This document shows positions 1 to 6,915 of a stretch of DNA of 24,787 nucleotides, in pieces. Both the position numbers and the translations under genes were made by a program. The notes beneath the pieces were generated by a model, which made no database searches, was not told the origin of the DNA, and saw nothing but the letters and a program-made list of their open reading frames with translations. Source of the DNA: an uncultured archaeon. GTDB taxonomy: Archaea > Halobacteriota > Methanosarcinia > Methanosarcinales > Methanoperedenaceae. Where the stretch lies: NCBI GenBank assembly GCA_902386085.1, contig CABMIA010000109.1, positions 1-24,787 of the forward strand. The letters run 5' to 3'. The stretch's first letter is position 1. Each line of letters opens with the position of its first letter.

Positions 1-76
1 ACGTAAACCAATTATTCATCGTACGGGGAGTCGGGGAAATATTGCCATAGCGGTTCATGTTTCTTGTGTCTATCAT
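1..76 (-). CDS. N-terminal part of an unidentified protein, running off the window edge
   Basis: An open frame begins with ATG at 76-74 on the minus strand and stays open to the window edge (25 codons visible, starting MIDTRNMNRYG). A GGGG purine run lies about 6 nt upstream of the ATG. It lies 37 nt downstream of the stop of the HEXXGH protein gene and in the same direction, so the two could be co-transcribed. Too little is visible to name a family, and a chance open frame is possible. Confidence 0.35.
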   Translation of the reverse strand, partial: MIDTRNMNRYGNISPTPRTMNNWFT

Positions 77-113
77 ATCATTTCCCCTTTGCCCGCATGC
101 TAATCCAGGAGCA

Positions 114-1580
114 TTAACTGATTTGATCTGGAATACTTTTTCCATATTCAGGTACTAAACTGTGAATATGCGCATCACTCCTGAAGCGGACAGGGAATCC
201 ACGCCATACAGGGTTGCCGCTGTACAATTCATTTAGTGCTGATATCGCAAGTCCGGTTATATCCTCAACGTCTGGGGAATTTGTCAAAGCCAGCACCGCG
301 CCAGAAAGGATGTGAGCTGCATATACGGTCTCCCCGCCCGGGCCAGGTTCAAGCGATGGTTGTCTCTTGTTCACAAAGTCATCGACTATGCGTAAAGTCA
401 ATTCTTCGTCCGAATTAGCCCACGCATTTATTTCTGATAAACTATGACCTTCCAGGGTATTAAGGGGTTTAAAAGCAATGGTATTAGCCACAATCTTGAC
501 AGTTTCTCTCATTCCGTTATACGGCATGATAGCATCCCAGTGTACATCGCCATTTTGTGTCTTAGAATACAGTCCAAATCCATTTTTGTTTGAGATGTAT
601 TTATCCGCTATACCATCAAGTGCGTCGCCCCATGCATTCGCTGTATTAACATCAAGATCAGGCATGCCACGAATTACATCTGCAGCGAGAAATAGTCTGA
701 GAGCGTCGATGGGGTGTACATCCATGGCAGGACCATATGGGATCAATTTGCCTCCTCTGATGGGTATCAACAGAACCGAAAGACCTACTCCGGCAGCAGG
801 CCCCAGATTAAGAAGCCCGCAAACATCTGAAGCCGTTTCGTCCATTGTGGACTTCCAATACGATGCAGCAAATTCCGCAACTGATATTTTTCTTCCATTA
901 AATGTTACGTTCTCCTCCTGGAACGCAGGATCATTTTCGTGTTTCATTATTTCTGAAGCTACCGTATTTCCAATTTCATTCAAGAGCCCTTCATCAGCAT
1001 GCAGGACATCGTGACCGCCTGTTTCATGGCCGAGAGCTGCCCACAGTGCAATGTTTTTTGAATATGCAGGTGGCATATTAACAACTGCCATTTTCATTCC
1101 CAGCTTCACACCTGTATCTGCCGGCCATGTAAATGGACCATCGGCAGGTTTACCCCATTTAACAAGTGGAGAAACAGTTTCATAGTCTGGTGGCTTTATG
1201 CCGGCGCGTTCCTCCTTCGATAAGAAACCATCGTAAAAATCAGCTACGGTTTCTTCGAAGGCATGTGTGGCATCTTTCTGGTAACCCGTGGAACGCTGGT
1301 TTATCGATGCCATCCAATCTCCCCACGGACCTTCGGAACCATTTAAAGCATGCATTATCGTTTCGTAATCTTCTGTTGTTATCAGGTTCTTTAAAGGATC
1401 AAGAAAAACCCCATGATACAATTTAGGCAAGGCCGTGTATCCGTCATAAACAATACCCAGGGCTTTATCCTTTGTACTGAGATCCATCTCCGGAGCGTCC
1501 TCTTTACTCGATATCATAGGCTCCGAATTCGTTAACAATTCATTTAAATTTTTCAATTCAGTTAGCTCGGTTGTTTCCAT
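114..1580 (-). CDS. HEXXGH zinc-metallopeptidase-like protein
   Basis: The protein has 488 residues from ATG 1580; counting from the alternative GTG at 1610 it has 498. In the longer numbering it carries HETGGH at 195-200, which fits the HEXXGH zinc motif of the M49 (dipeptidyl peptidase III) type gluzincins. DETASD follows at 257-262, at a spacing suited to the second motif whose Glu is the third zinc ligand in that family. Two further His (204 and 224) lie nearby. No signal peptide or membrane segment is evident, so it is probably cytoplasmic. I prefer ATG 1580 because GGTGA lies 5 nt upstream, but GTG 1610 is also preceded by weak purines. Overall similarity to true M49 enzymes is not obvious outside the two motifs, so peptidase activity is an inference. 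A distant gluzincin with another substrate is possible. Confidence 0.72.
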   Translation of the reverse strand: METTELTELKNLNELLTNSEPMISSKEDAPEMDLSTKDKALGIVYDGYTALPKLYHGVFLDPLKNLITTEDYETIMHALNGSEGPWGDWMASINQRSTGYQKDATHAFEETVADFYDGFLSKEERAGIKPPDYETVSPLVKWGKPADGPFTWPADTGVKLGMKMAVVNMPPAYSKNIALWAALGHETGGHDVLHADEGLLNEIGNTVASEIMKHENDPAFQEENVTFNGRKISVAEFAASYWKSTMDETASDVCGLLNLGPAAGVGLSVLLIPIRGGKLIPYGPAMDVHPIDALRLFLAADVIRGMPDLDVNTANAWGDALDGIADKYISNKNGFGLYSKTQNGDVHWDAIMPYNGMRETVKIVANTIAFKPLNTLEGHSLSEINAWANSDEELTLRIVDDFVNKRQPSLEPGPGGETVYAAHILSGAVLALTNSPDVEDITGLAISALNELYSGNPVWRGFPVRFRSDAHIHSLVPEYGKSIPDQIS

Positions 1581-1610
1581 TTTTTCACCCACTTTCAGAA
1601 TTTTCACCAC

Positions 1611-2302
1611 TCAGAAGATTCTGTTATAGATAAAATGTTAACATGATATTTATATGTTTCCCAGTGCCGATATTATCAATTTAAAGGGATACAATTAAAT
1701 TTCTTCGCTGCCATATAATATTAAGATAAATATTAAATACTGAGATGGTAAATTCGATTTTTCTTCACGACCAAAAAATTGCGGAGTTAAGGACTTTAAA
1801 GCAAATATCAATAGTCTAATGGAATAGTAAATAAAACATATTTTATATTTAATATTTATATTTCTTATAAAACACTTTTGTTCTTCAAAGATACAAGGTT
1901 GCGTTTTTTAAAAATTGTACTCTGCTTAAATATATATAAGGTGCCGAAATATATATGTGCCATATACGTTTGAAACGTATGTTTTAACCCTGTAATCAGG
2001 TTATATTTTTTTGCTCCATGTCTTAGTTATATGTCTCTGATATTTGGCTTTACAACATATTAACTTTTAAAGTATTACTTTTTTAAATAATATTCTCAAT
2101 ACGTTAGCTTCATACTCCACTCGACTCCCTTGAAATCATGATGGAGCGATCGTGTTGATAGAAGGATGGGGGTTACCACCACCAAATGGGAAAAACAAGA
2201 GCGTCAATGCCTCAACAACATGACGCTCCTTCTTTCCCTGTTGAGTATCATACGATTTCGTACATCCATTGAAGTATCTATAGAAACTCCACAGGAGGAA
2301 TT
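1611..2302. promoter_or_regulatory. AT-rich intergenic region with an operator-like palindrome and a possible RNA pseudoknot
   Basis: No gene is visible in these roughly 690 bases. A TATA-like run at 1930-1940 is followed by a perfect 17-base palindrome at 1964-1980 (arms ATACGTTT and AAACGTAT around a G). Two interlocked inverted repeats follow: GAGCGTCA 2199-2206 pairs with TGACGCTC 2221-2228, and CTCAACA 2211-2217, inside that loop, pairs with TGTTGAG 2239-2245. A small hairpin TACGA-TT-TCGTA lies at 2251-2262. These precede the strong ribosome binding site at 2293-2298 and could form a leader RNA, but no known riboswitch was recognised. Confidence 0.4.
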
Positions 2303-2450
2303 ATGGAAAAAAATGCTGGAACAGTTGACCGTCTTTTAAGGGTTGCTATCGGATTAGTTTTGTTGTATGCAGTGGGACAGGTCCGGTAAAGGGAATTGTA
2401 ATGTACGTGGCAGGGATTCTCGGCATAATGGTGCTTGTTACTGCGGCGCT
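2303..2450 (+). pseudogene. DUF2892-family small membrane protein, frameshifted and truncated
   Basis: ATG 2303 sits behind a perfect AGGAGG at 2293-2298. The first 28 codons (MEKNAGTVDRLLRVAIGLVLLYAVG) match the start of DUF2892 (YgaP membrane-domain type) proteins, but the frame stops at 2387. The next reading frame continues the family pattern from about 2377 (TGPVKGIVMYVAGILGIMVLVTAAL), so about one base is missing near 2374-2377. The usual C-terminal segment (typically ...GFCPLY...) is absent. At about 2450 the sequence switches directly into a multicopper oxidase. Family members are short inner-membrane proteins, often near rhodanese or sulfur genes; function is unknown. Confidence 0.7.
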
Positions 2451-2452
2451 AG

Positions 2453-2907
2453 CCAGGCGCTACCGAAGTCTGGCAGATCGCCAATCTCACAGGAGATACG
2501 CATCCGATTCACTTCCATCTGGTGAATGTCCAGGTACTTGCGCGGCAGCCGTTCATAGACGCAAACGGAGTGTACCATTATTCGAATGGCGTCCCGACCT
2601 ACCAGGGTCCAGCCCAGGTCCTGATTCAACTGAGCTTGGATGGAAAGAAACGGTCAAAATGAATCCCGGTGAGGTCACTACGGTTATCATGAAGTTCGAC
2701 CTGCCCAAAGTTCCCTTCAAAGTCCCGGAAAGCCCGCGCACAGGCGGGCATGAGTATGTATGGCACTGCCACATCCTGGAGCATGAAGAGCACGATATGA
2801 TACGACCGCTGGTTGTGATGGGGAAGAATGAAAAGAAACACGATAATGAGCAGGATACTAAACAGGGCAAAGACCAGAAGGAGAGCAATGATTCGGTCCA
2901 CCGGTAG
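2453..2907 (+). pseudogene. C-terminal third of a multicopper oxidase (CotA/bilirubin-oxidase type), frameshifted
   Basis: From 2456 one frame reads GATEVWQIANLTGDTHPIHFHL, with HPxHxH (copper-ligand motif L3) at 2501-2518. Near 2613-2628 the frame changes and continues as GWKETVKMNPGEVT and then WHCHILEHEEHDM, the HCHxxxHxxxxM motif (L4, type-1 and type-3 copper ligands) starting at 2761. Intact enzymes have about 500 residues; only about 150 codons remain here and no start is present. The last 30 residues are Lys/Asp/Glu-rich and look like read-through beyond the usual family end. The fragment is fused without spacer to the DUF2892 remnant, so it is not expected to make an active oxidase. 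An open frame from ATG 2401 to 2907 exists only because of this chimera. Confidence 0.8.
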
Positions 2908-2949
2908 TGAGGAGGCAATCTGAGTAGAGAAGATATTAACCAGCAAAAC

Positions 2950-3005
2950 AACAACGGCAGTTCAGTTTAATATAGTCTGCCGTTGTTTGTTGTGCCAATT
3001 TTTTT
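2950..3005 (+). terminator. Hairpin plus T-run
   Basis: A perfect 11-bp inverted repeat (AACAACGGCAG 2950-2960 and CTGCCGTTGTT 2977-2987) is followed by T-rich sequence and a seven-T run at 2999-3005. Archaeal termination relies mainly on the T-run. It lies 43 nt beyond the multicopper oxidase relic, so it probably belonged to the intact gene. Confidence 0.6.
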
Positions 3006-3127
3006 GTACTTGTTTCCCTTCATCATGCTTGTAGATTTTATGACTACCCGACTGCCTTTGAGAAACGAAACCAATTTTTAAAAAATTTTAATTTAATCAT
3101 CAGAGCCAACTGATTTTTTCAGAATGA

Positions 3128-3253
3128 TTTAACTATGCTGTCGATACTAAATTATCTGAAAAGATACAGTCACTTGCCAGTCAGCGCGGCATATCTCCAG
3201 ACACTCTTTTAAATATGTGGGTGCAGGAGAAATTGCAGGAACAGAGTATTTAG
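3128..3253 (+). pseudogene. Remnant of a small ribbon-helix-helix (CopG/BrnA-like) antitoxin
   Basis: Between an in-frame TGA (3125) and a TAG (3251-3253) there are 41 open codons without a start. The translation includes KLSEKIQSLASQRGISP followed by DTLLNMWVQEKLQE. That pattern (helix, RGISPxTLLNxWVxEKL, stop) is typical of the C-terminal half of CopG/BrnA-type antitoxins. The N-terminal strand and start codon are missing and no partner toxin is visible, so I read it as a decayed gene. The rest of 3006-3517 shows no convincing gene; it contains TATA-like boxes near 3329-3356. Confidence 0.55.
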
Positions 3254-3406
3254 CGGATTACCACAAGACTAGTTAACGCAGGTTCGCTGCTGGTGACTCC
3301 ACCGCGAAGAGCGCAAAGAACGAAAAACTTATAAATATATTACAACAATTATAAATACGTGGCGCCTTCGCAAATCTTTCAGAAACAGTGGCTGCATCGG
3401 TTCATA

Positions 3407-3418
3407 CCGGCGCGCCGG
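3407..3418. repeat. 12-bp GC palindrome
   Basis: CCGGCGCGCCGG is a perfect palindrome and GC-only island in AT-rich intergenic DNA. It may be a protein-binding or methylation site, or a relic of decayed coding sequence. No function can be assigned. Confidence 0.3.
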
Positions 3419-3517
3419 ACTGATAAAATATGTGATGTATGTTGGCGTAAACAAGCGCTGCCCATCAGTTCACGTAAAAAGCGAAATCACGCTCCTTTTA
3501 TGACCCCAAAGCATGAG

Positions 3518-3561
3518 CATTATAATTAATATTCATTATAAAAAGTAAAAAGTTTTAAATA
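3518..3561 (+). promoter_or_regulatory. Promoter of the hemoglobin operon with two direct repeats
   Basis: CATTATAA occurs at 3518-3525 and again at 3534-3541, 16 bp apart (about 1.5 helical turns). A TATA-like TTTTAAATA lies at 3553-3561, which would place the transcript start near 3580-3590. The repeats sit where an archaeal activator or repressor would bind just upstream of the TATA box. Confidence 0.45.
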
Positions 3562-3582
3562 CCTTGAGAATTCATTTTGTAA

Positions 3583-3739
3583 CAAGGAAGGTGATATCAA
3601 AAACGATGATAGTAGGGTTAAATTCCTTAGAAATTCAAACTGCATCTTAAAAAATCCGAGATGCATGGGGATTTGTCCGAAAGGATGGTGTGGTAAGTGC
3701 ATCTATAGTGGGAAAGTTAATAAAAAATGGAGGAAAACG
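3583..3739 (+). promoter_or_regulatory. Hemoglobin mRNA leader: possible leader peptide and hairpin
   Basis: A near-perfect Shine-Dalgarno AGGTGAT (about 3588-3594) precedes ATG 3606, which opens a 14-codon frame ending at 3650 (MIVGLNSLEIQTAS). The stop lies within a hairpin, TGCATCT 3641-3647 and AGATGCA 3659-3665. The hemoglobin frame is open further upstream to ATG 3665, giving a Cys-rich 25-residue stretch beginning MGICPKGWCGKC. I do not take this as the hemoglobin start because the family begins at MQKSLYERL, which has its own GGAGG. Whether the leader is translated is unknown. Confidence 0.3.
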
Positions 3740-4108
3740 ATGCAAAAATCTCTATATGAAAGACTTGGTGGATATAATTCAATAGCAGCGGTGGTTGACG
3801 ACTTGATAGGTCGCCTGGTTGCTGATAAGCAACTTGGCCGTTTCTTTATGGGTCACTGTACAGATTCAAAAAAGAAAATGAGACAATTGATTGTAGACAT
3901 GATGTGCGAGGCCACAGGGGGACCCTGTGTTTATACTGGTCGCGACATGAAGACAGTACATACAGGACTTAATATAACAGAGAGCGACTGGCAGGTTTCT
4001 GTCAAGCTTCTGACAGCCACGCTGGATAAATTCAAGGTGCCTCAAAAAGAAAGAGAAGATGTGTTCGCAGCCGTATCAGGCCTTAAACCGGATATTGTCG
4101 GAAACTAA
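3740..4108 (+). CDS. Group I truncated hemoglobin (trHbN type)
   Basis: The 122-residue protein is full length for the family. Its hallmarks are YERLGGYNSIAAVVDDL (residues 6-22), the CD-corner Phe in LGRFF (32-36), the glycine turn ATGGP (58-62) with VYTGRDM, and the proximal heme ligand His74 in MKTVHTGL. Group I truncated hemoglobins bind heme in the cytoplasm and commonly detoxify nitric oxide or bind O2. ATG 3740 is chosen because GGAGG lies 7 nt upstream (3729-3733) and family members start here. The gene is followed after 51 nt by a heme-copper-oxidase-like membrane protein, so the pair probably handles NO or O2 together. The sequence resembles bacterial homologs closely, which could reflect transfer; that is an impression, not a tree. 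Confidence 0.92.
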   Translation: MQKSLYERLGGYNSIAAVVDDLIGRLVADKQLGRFFMGHCTDSKKKMRQLIVDMMCEATGGPCVYTGRDMKTVHTGLNITESDWQVSVKLLTATLDKFKVPQKEREDVFAAVSGLKPDIVGN

Positions 4109-4159
4109 CTTTTATTTCAAAAGTGGAAAAATAGAACTCAGGGAAAAAGAGGTCTAAAA

Positions 4160-4606
4160 ATGACATTAGGTGAAAAATTCTTAAAAACATCTCTTATTTA
4201 CTTCATTATAGGCATAACAATGGGGGTGCTTCTGACTGTAAAACCAATTCATGATTTTGCACTTCAATCGCCATTATTCGCCGGAGCACACTCTCATATC
4301 AACCTGATAGGCTGGGTCAGCATGGCAATATTCGGAGGAATCCATATGCTTATAAAAGATAAGCCCCTGCATAGCGAAAAAATAGGGAATATGGGCTTCT
4401 GGCTACTTAATTCAGGTATCGCTATTATGTATATATTGATGCTTATCGCAGGGTATATCGGTTCGTCCCTTTCCATAGAAGGAAATGGGGCTATGATCGA
4501 TGCGGCAACCGCGCCTTATATGATTCTCATAATGGTTTCTGGCATCGTGATCGCAATAGGGGCATATCTTACGGCTTATAATTTATTTAAAACCGTTAGT
4601 ACCTGA
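4160..4606 (+). CDS. Small heme-copper-oxidase-subunit-I-like membrane protein
   Basis: The 148-residue protein has four predicted membrane helices (about 11-27, 43-63, 79-99 and 117-142). AGAHSHINLIGWVSMAIFGG (42-61) matches the helix-II pattern of heme-copper oxidase/NO reductase subunit I relatives, with His44 and His46 as candidate heme ligands. Short proteins of this type are usually annotated as cytochrome-c-oxidase-like or NorB-like; their activity is not established and they lack the helices that hold the copper site. A GAGGT ribosome site (4149-4153) precedes ATG 4160. Its position directly after the truncated hemoglobin suggests a shared role in O2 or NO sensing or detoxification (inference). 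Confidence 0.75.
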   Translation: MTLGEKFLKTSLIYFIIGITMGVLLTVKPIHDFALQSPLFAGAHSHINLIGWVSMAIFGGIHMLIKDKPLHSEKIGNMGFWLLNSGIAIMYILMLIAGYIGSSLSIEGNGAMIDAATAPYMILIMVSGIVIAIGAYLTAYNLFKTVST

Positions 4607-4640
4607 CTTTCAATCTCCGAACATGGAGCGAATTCAATTT

Positions 4641-4651
4641 TATATTTTTTT
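4641..4651 (+). terminator. T-run terminator
   Basis: TATA followed by seven T (4645-4651), 39 nt after the stop of the oxidase-like gene and before the convergent citrate synthase gene. T-runs are the main intrinsic termination signal in archaea. No strong hairpin is present. Confidence 0.4.
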
Positions 4652-4700
4652 GGTTGGCGGACTTTAATCTTAAATCTTAAAATTTAATTTACAAAACCTG

Positions 4701-5873
4701 TCAATCCCGCTCTCCCACAGGCACGTATTTGCATCCTTCATTCCCGCAGTACCGACCTATGTACTGGGCTTCAGGTCTATAGAGGACAGCCTTGGGCTGG
4801 GCTTCCGCAAATTTCTCCTCCATGATATGCGCGCACCATCCTGAGATCCTCGAAACAGCGAATATCGACGTGAAGAGGTCAGGCTCTATTCCCATCGTGT
4901 AATAGACTGACGGGCTGTAGAAATCAACATTGGGATAAATATCTCTTCCTTTTCGTTTTTTAAACTCTTCCCTGGTCACCTGTTCAATCTTCCGGGATAT
5001 TTCAAACAATTTCTTATTTCCGGTCCGTTCTGCAAGTTTTTCTGAAATACTATATAATATCCTGGCACGGGGGTCTATTACCTTATAGACCGCATGACCC
5101 ATACCCATGATCCGCTCACCTGCATCTAATTTTTCAGTTACCCATTCCTCCACTTTCTTGGTTTCCCCAATTTCTAAAAGCATTTTCATTACCTGGGTAT
5201 TGGCCCCGCCGTGGAGTTCTCCTGAAAGCGCCCCTAGAGCAGCACCCACGCTTGCATACATATTGGCCCTGGTGGAAGCCACTACCCTTGCTGTAAAAGT
5301 AGAGGCATTAAAGGAGTGCTCTGCATGAAGAATAAGGCATGTATCAAAATCTTTTGCCGTCCCTTCATCGGGGATATTTCCTTTCAGCATATAAAGGAAG
5401 TTCGCTGCGTGCCCGAGGTTTTCATCCGGCTTTTTGATATCAAGGTTCCGTCTTATCCTCTCCCAGTAAGCAACAACCGTCGCCATTTTGGCAATAAGCC
5501 TGACTGATGTTTTTAGCGTGGCGCCTTTTGTCCCTGATCTTGCCTCGTTATCGAAATCCGCAAGCATCGGTATTACAGATTGCAGCACATCCATGGGAAG
5601 AGCCGCCTTATTCCTCTTTTTAAGATGCCTGACAATGCCGGCCGGGAGATGCCTTTCAGCTGCCAGTGTTTCTTTAAATATTTCTAACTCCTTCGCGGTC
5701 GGGAGGGTCTCGTAGAGCAGCAGATAAACAGTTTCCTCAAAAGTTGAAGAACGGGCAAGGTCGCTTATGTCATAACCCCTGTAGATCAATTTGCCTTTTT
5801 CCCCGTCTACCGCACTTATTTTTGTATCGGCAACCGGGATTCCCCGCAACCCTATATCCTTAATTTCCTGCAT
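4701..5873 (-). CDS. gltA: Citrate synthase
   Basis: The 390-residue protein condenses acetyl-CoA and oxaloacetate to citrate. Family motifs are clear: RGYDISDLA (32-40), LHAEHSFNASTFTARVVAS (182-200), ELHGGAN (219-225), MGMGHAVYKVIDPRA (256-270) and NVDFYSPSVYY (315-325). The expected catalytic residues His221, His260 and Asp317 are all present. Length fits the short Si-type (dimeric) citrate synthases of archaea and Gram-positive bacteria. The C-terminus ends in a Cys-containing tail (C376 and C381) of unknown relevance. ATG 5873 lies 5 nt after the stop of the FMN reductase gene, with GGGGAT in that gene's end as ribosome site, so the two are co-transcribed. 2-Methylcitrate synthase is a less likely alternative that sequence alone cannot exclude. 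Confidence 0.95.
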   Translation of the reverse strand: MQEIKDIGLRGIPVADTKISAVDGEKGKLIYRGYDISDLARSSTFEETVYLLLYETLPTAKELEIFKETLAAERHLPAGIVRHLKKRNKAALPMDVLQSVIPMLADFDNEARSGTKGATLKTSVRLIAKMATVVAYWERIRRNLDIKKPDENLGHAANFLYMLKGNIPDEGTAKDFDTCLILHAEHSFNASTFTARVVASTRANMYASVGAALGALSGELHGGANTQVMKMLLEIGETKKVEEWVTEKLDAGERIMGMGHAVYKVIDPRARILYSISEKLAERTGNKKLFEISRKIEQVTREEFKKRKGRDIYPNVDFYSPSVYYTMGIEPDLFTSIFAVSRISGWCAHIMEEKFAEAQPKAVLYRPEAQYIGRYCGNEGCKYVPVGERD

Positions 5874-5878
5874 TGGAA

Positions 5879-6439
5879 CTAATCCCCTTTCAGTCGTTTT
5901 GTCCAGGTAACCAGTGTTTCCATCAATTCTTTGATCTTTTCCCTCGTTTTGTCATCTATCACTCTTCCCTTATCATCGATCTTTTCTCCGCAAAAAGTTA
6001 CAACGACCTCAGGCCGGTTAAGTGGGTGGACGTTCAGGAAAACTAATGTCTGTCGCAGATGAAATTGCGCTTTAACGCCTCCGAGCATTCCGGGCGATGC
6101 GCTCATTACGGCAGCGGGCTTGCCGTCAAAGGAGTTGTCCCCGTATGGTCGTGAAGCCCAGTCGATTGCGTTTTTAAGAACCCCGGGCATGGAATAATTA
6201 TGTTCCGGCGTGGCTATTAATAACGCATCTGCGGATCTGATTTTTGCTTTGAACTCCTTAACTTTTTCTGGCATCCTGTTCTCTAAATCCATATTATAAG
6301 GAGGAATTCCTTCAAGGTCAAAGATTTCAAGTTTTACTTCCTCTGGCAGCAGTTCCGAAGCTGCTCGTAATAAAGCTTTATTGTAAGAACCCTTTCGCAA
6401 GCTGCCTGCAAAACCGAGAATAGTGATCTGTTTATCCAT
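5879..6439 (-). CDS. NADPH-dependent FMN reductase family flavoprotein
   Basis: The 186-residue protein has the flavodoxin-like signature of NAD(P)H:FMN reductases/azoreductases: GSLRKGSYN (12-20) for FMN phosphate binding and PEHNYSMPGVLKNAIDW (78-94) around the isoalloxazine. Length is normal for the ChrR/ArsH-like family. It likely reduces flavin, quinones or other small acceptors in the cytoplasm; the physiological substrate cannot be read from sequence. It is the first gene of a two-gene unit with citrate synthase 5 nt downstream. ATG 6439 is preceded by GGGAGGTC, a strong ribosome site, and a TATA-like AATATTTATAG lies near 6493-6503. Confidence 0.88.
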   Translation of the reverse strand: MDKQITILGFAGSLRKGSYNKALLRAASELLPEEVKLEIFDLEGIPPYNMDLENRMPEKVKEFKAKIRSADALLIATPEHNYSMPGVLKNAIDWASRPYGDNSFDGKPAAVMSASPGMLGGVKAQFHLRQTLVFLNVHPLNRPEVVVTFCGEKIDDKGRVIDDKTREKIKELMETLVTWTKRLKGD

Positions 6440-6451
6440 ATAACCTGACCT

Positions 6452-6531
6452 CCCTGATTATTTCCCCTGATTATTTCTATGGTCAGCAAGCTATAAATAT
6501 TTTGCTTAATGCGGTAATGCGGTTAATGCGA
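6452..6531 (-). promoter_or_regulatory. Promoter region of the FMN reductase-citrate synthase unit, with two sets of short direct repeats
   Basis: CCCTGATTATTT occurs twice (6452-6463 and 6465-6476, plus-strand reading, period 13), directly upstream of the ribosome site. A second set, TAATGCGG at 6507-6514 and 6515-6522 with a third near-copy TAATGCGA at 6524-6531, lies upstream of the TATA-like box (about 6493-6503). The third copy overlaps the last codons of the CoA-binding gene. Repeats flanking a TATA box on both sides suggest regulator binding. Confidence 0.4.
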
Positions 6532-6915
6532 TAAAAGCTTTTTATATTCTTTCATCATGCATTTGTCCATCACGACCTCGATCCCTGCGGCTCTGGCTTT
6601 TGCAGCAGCTTCTTCATTTACGATACCTTCCTGCATCCACACGACCTTCGCTTTTATTGCAATTGCCTCATCCACGATAGGAGGCACTGCTTCAGGACGC
6701 CTGAAAATATCCACGACATCAACTTTCTCTGGTATTGAGGGAAGATCGGGATAGCACTTTTTTCCTTCCCATATAGTCAGTTTGGGATTGACAGGAATTA
6801 TGTTGTATCCATGTGCAGCAAGGAAGCCCGCAACATAATGGCTTGGCCTCTCAGGATCGTCCGATATTCCGACAACTGCGATATTCCTGTAATCCAGAAT
6901 CGTCCCGATAGTCAT
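6523..6915 (-). CDS. CoA-binding domain protein (YccU-like)
   Basis: The 130-residue protein is a single Rossmann-like CoA-binding domain (CoA_binding_2 type). The nucleotide loop VVGISDDPERPS spans residues 14-25. YNIIPVNPKLTIWEGKKCYP, VDVVDIFRRPE and the C-terminal VVMDKCMMKEYKKL are characteristic. Proteins of this family bind CoA or acyl-CoA, but no reaction is known. Its ATG (6915) directly abuts the stop of the CcmD-like gene (6916-6918), so translation is probably coupled. Citrate synthase, another CoA-dependent protein, lies downstream, though separated by a promoter-like region. Confidence 0.88.
   Translation of the reverse strand: MTIGTILDYRNIAVVGISDDPERPSHYVAGFLAAHGYNIIPVNPKLTIWEGKKCYPDLPSIPEKVDVVDIFRRPEAVPPIVDEAIAIKAKVVWMQEGIVNEEAAAKARAAGIEVVMDKCMMKEYKKLLSH

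Noticed and set aside
478..1014. Coding frame on the plus strand opposite the HEXXGH gene
   Set aside because: It is a mirror of a well supported gene with clear motifs, and it has no ribosome site or recognisable product.
2130..2302. Known riboswitch (for example fluoride type) before the DUF2892 remnant
   Set aside because: No conserved core of any riboswitch class could be matched by eye, so only the inverted repeats are reported.
2401..2907. Intact 168-residue protein-coding gene
   Set aside because: Its translation joins the end of a DUF2892 protein, an out-of-frame stretch and the end of a multicopper oxidase, so the open frame is a chance product of decay.
3665..4108. Hemoglobin start at the upstream ATG 3665
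   Set aside because: Family members begin near MQKSLYERLGG, and a GGAGG site directly precedes ATG 3740; the extra 25 residues are kept only as an oddity.
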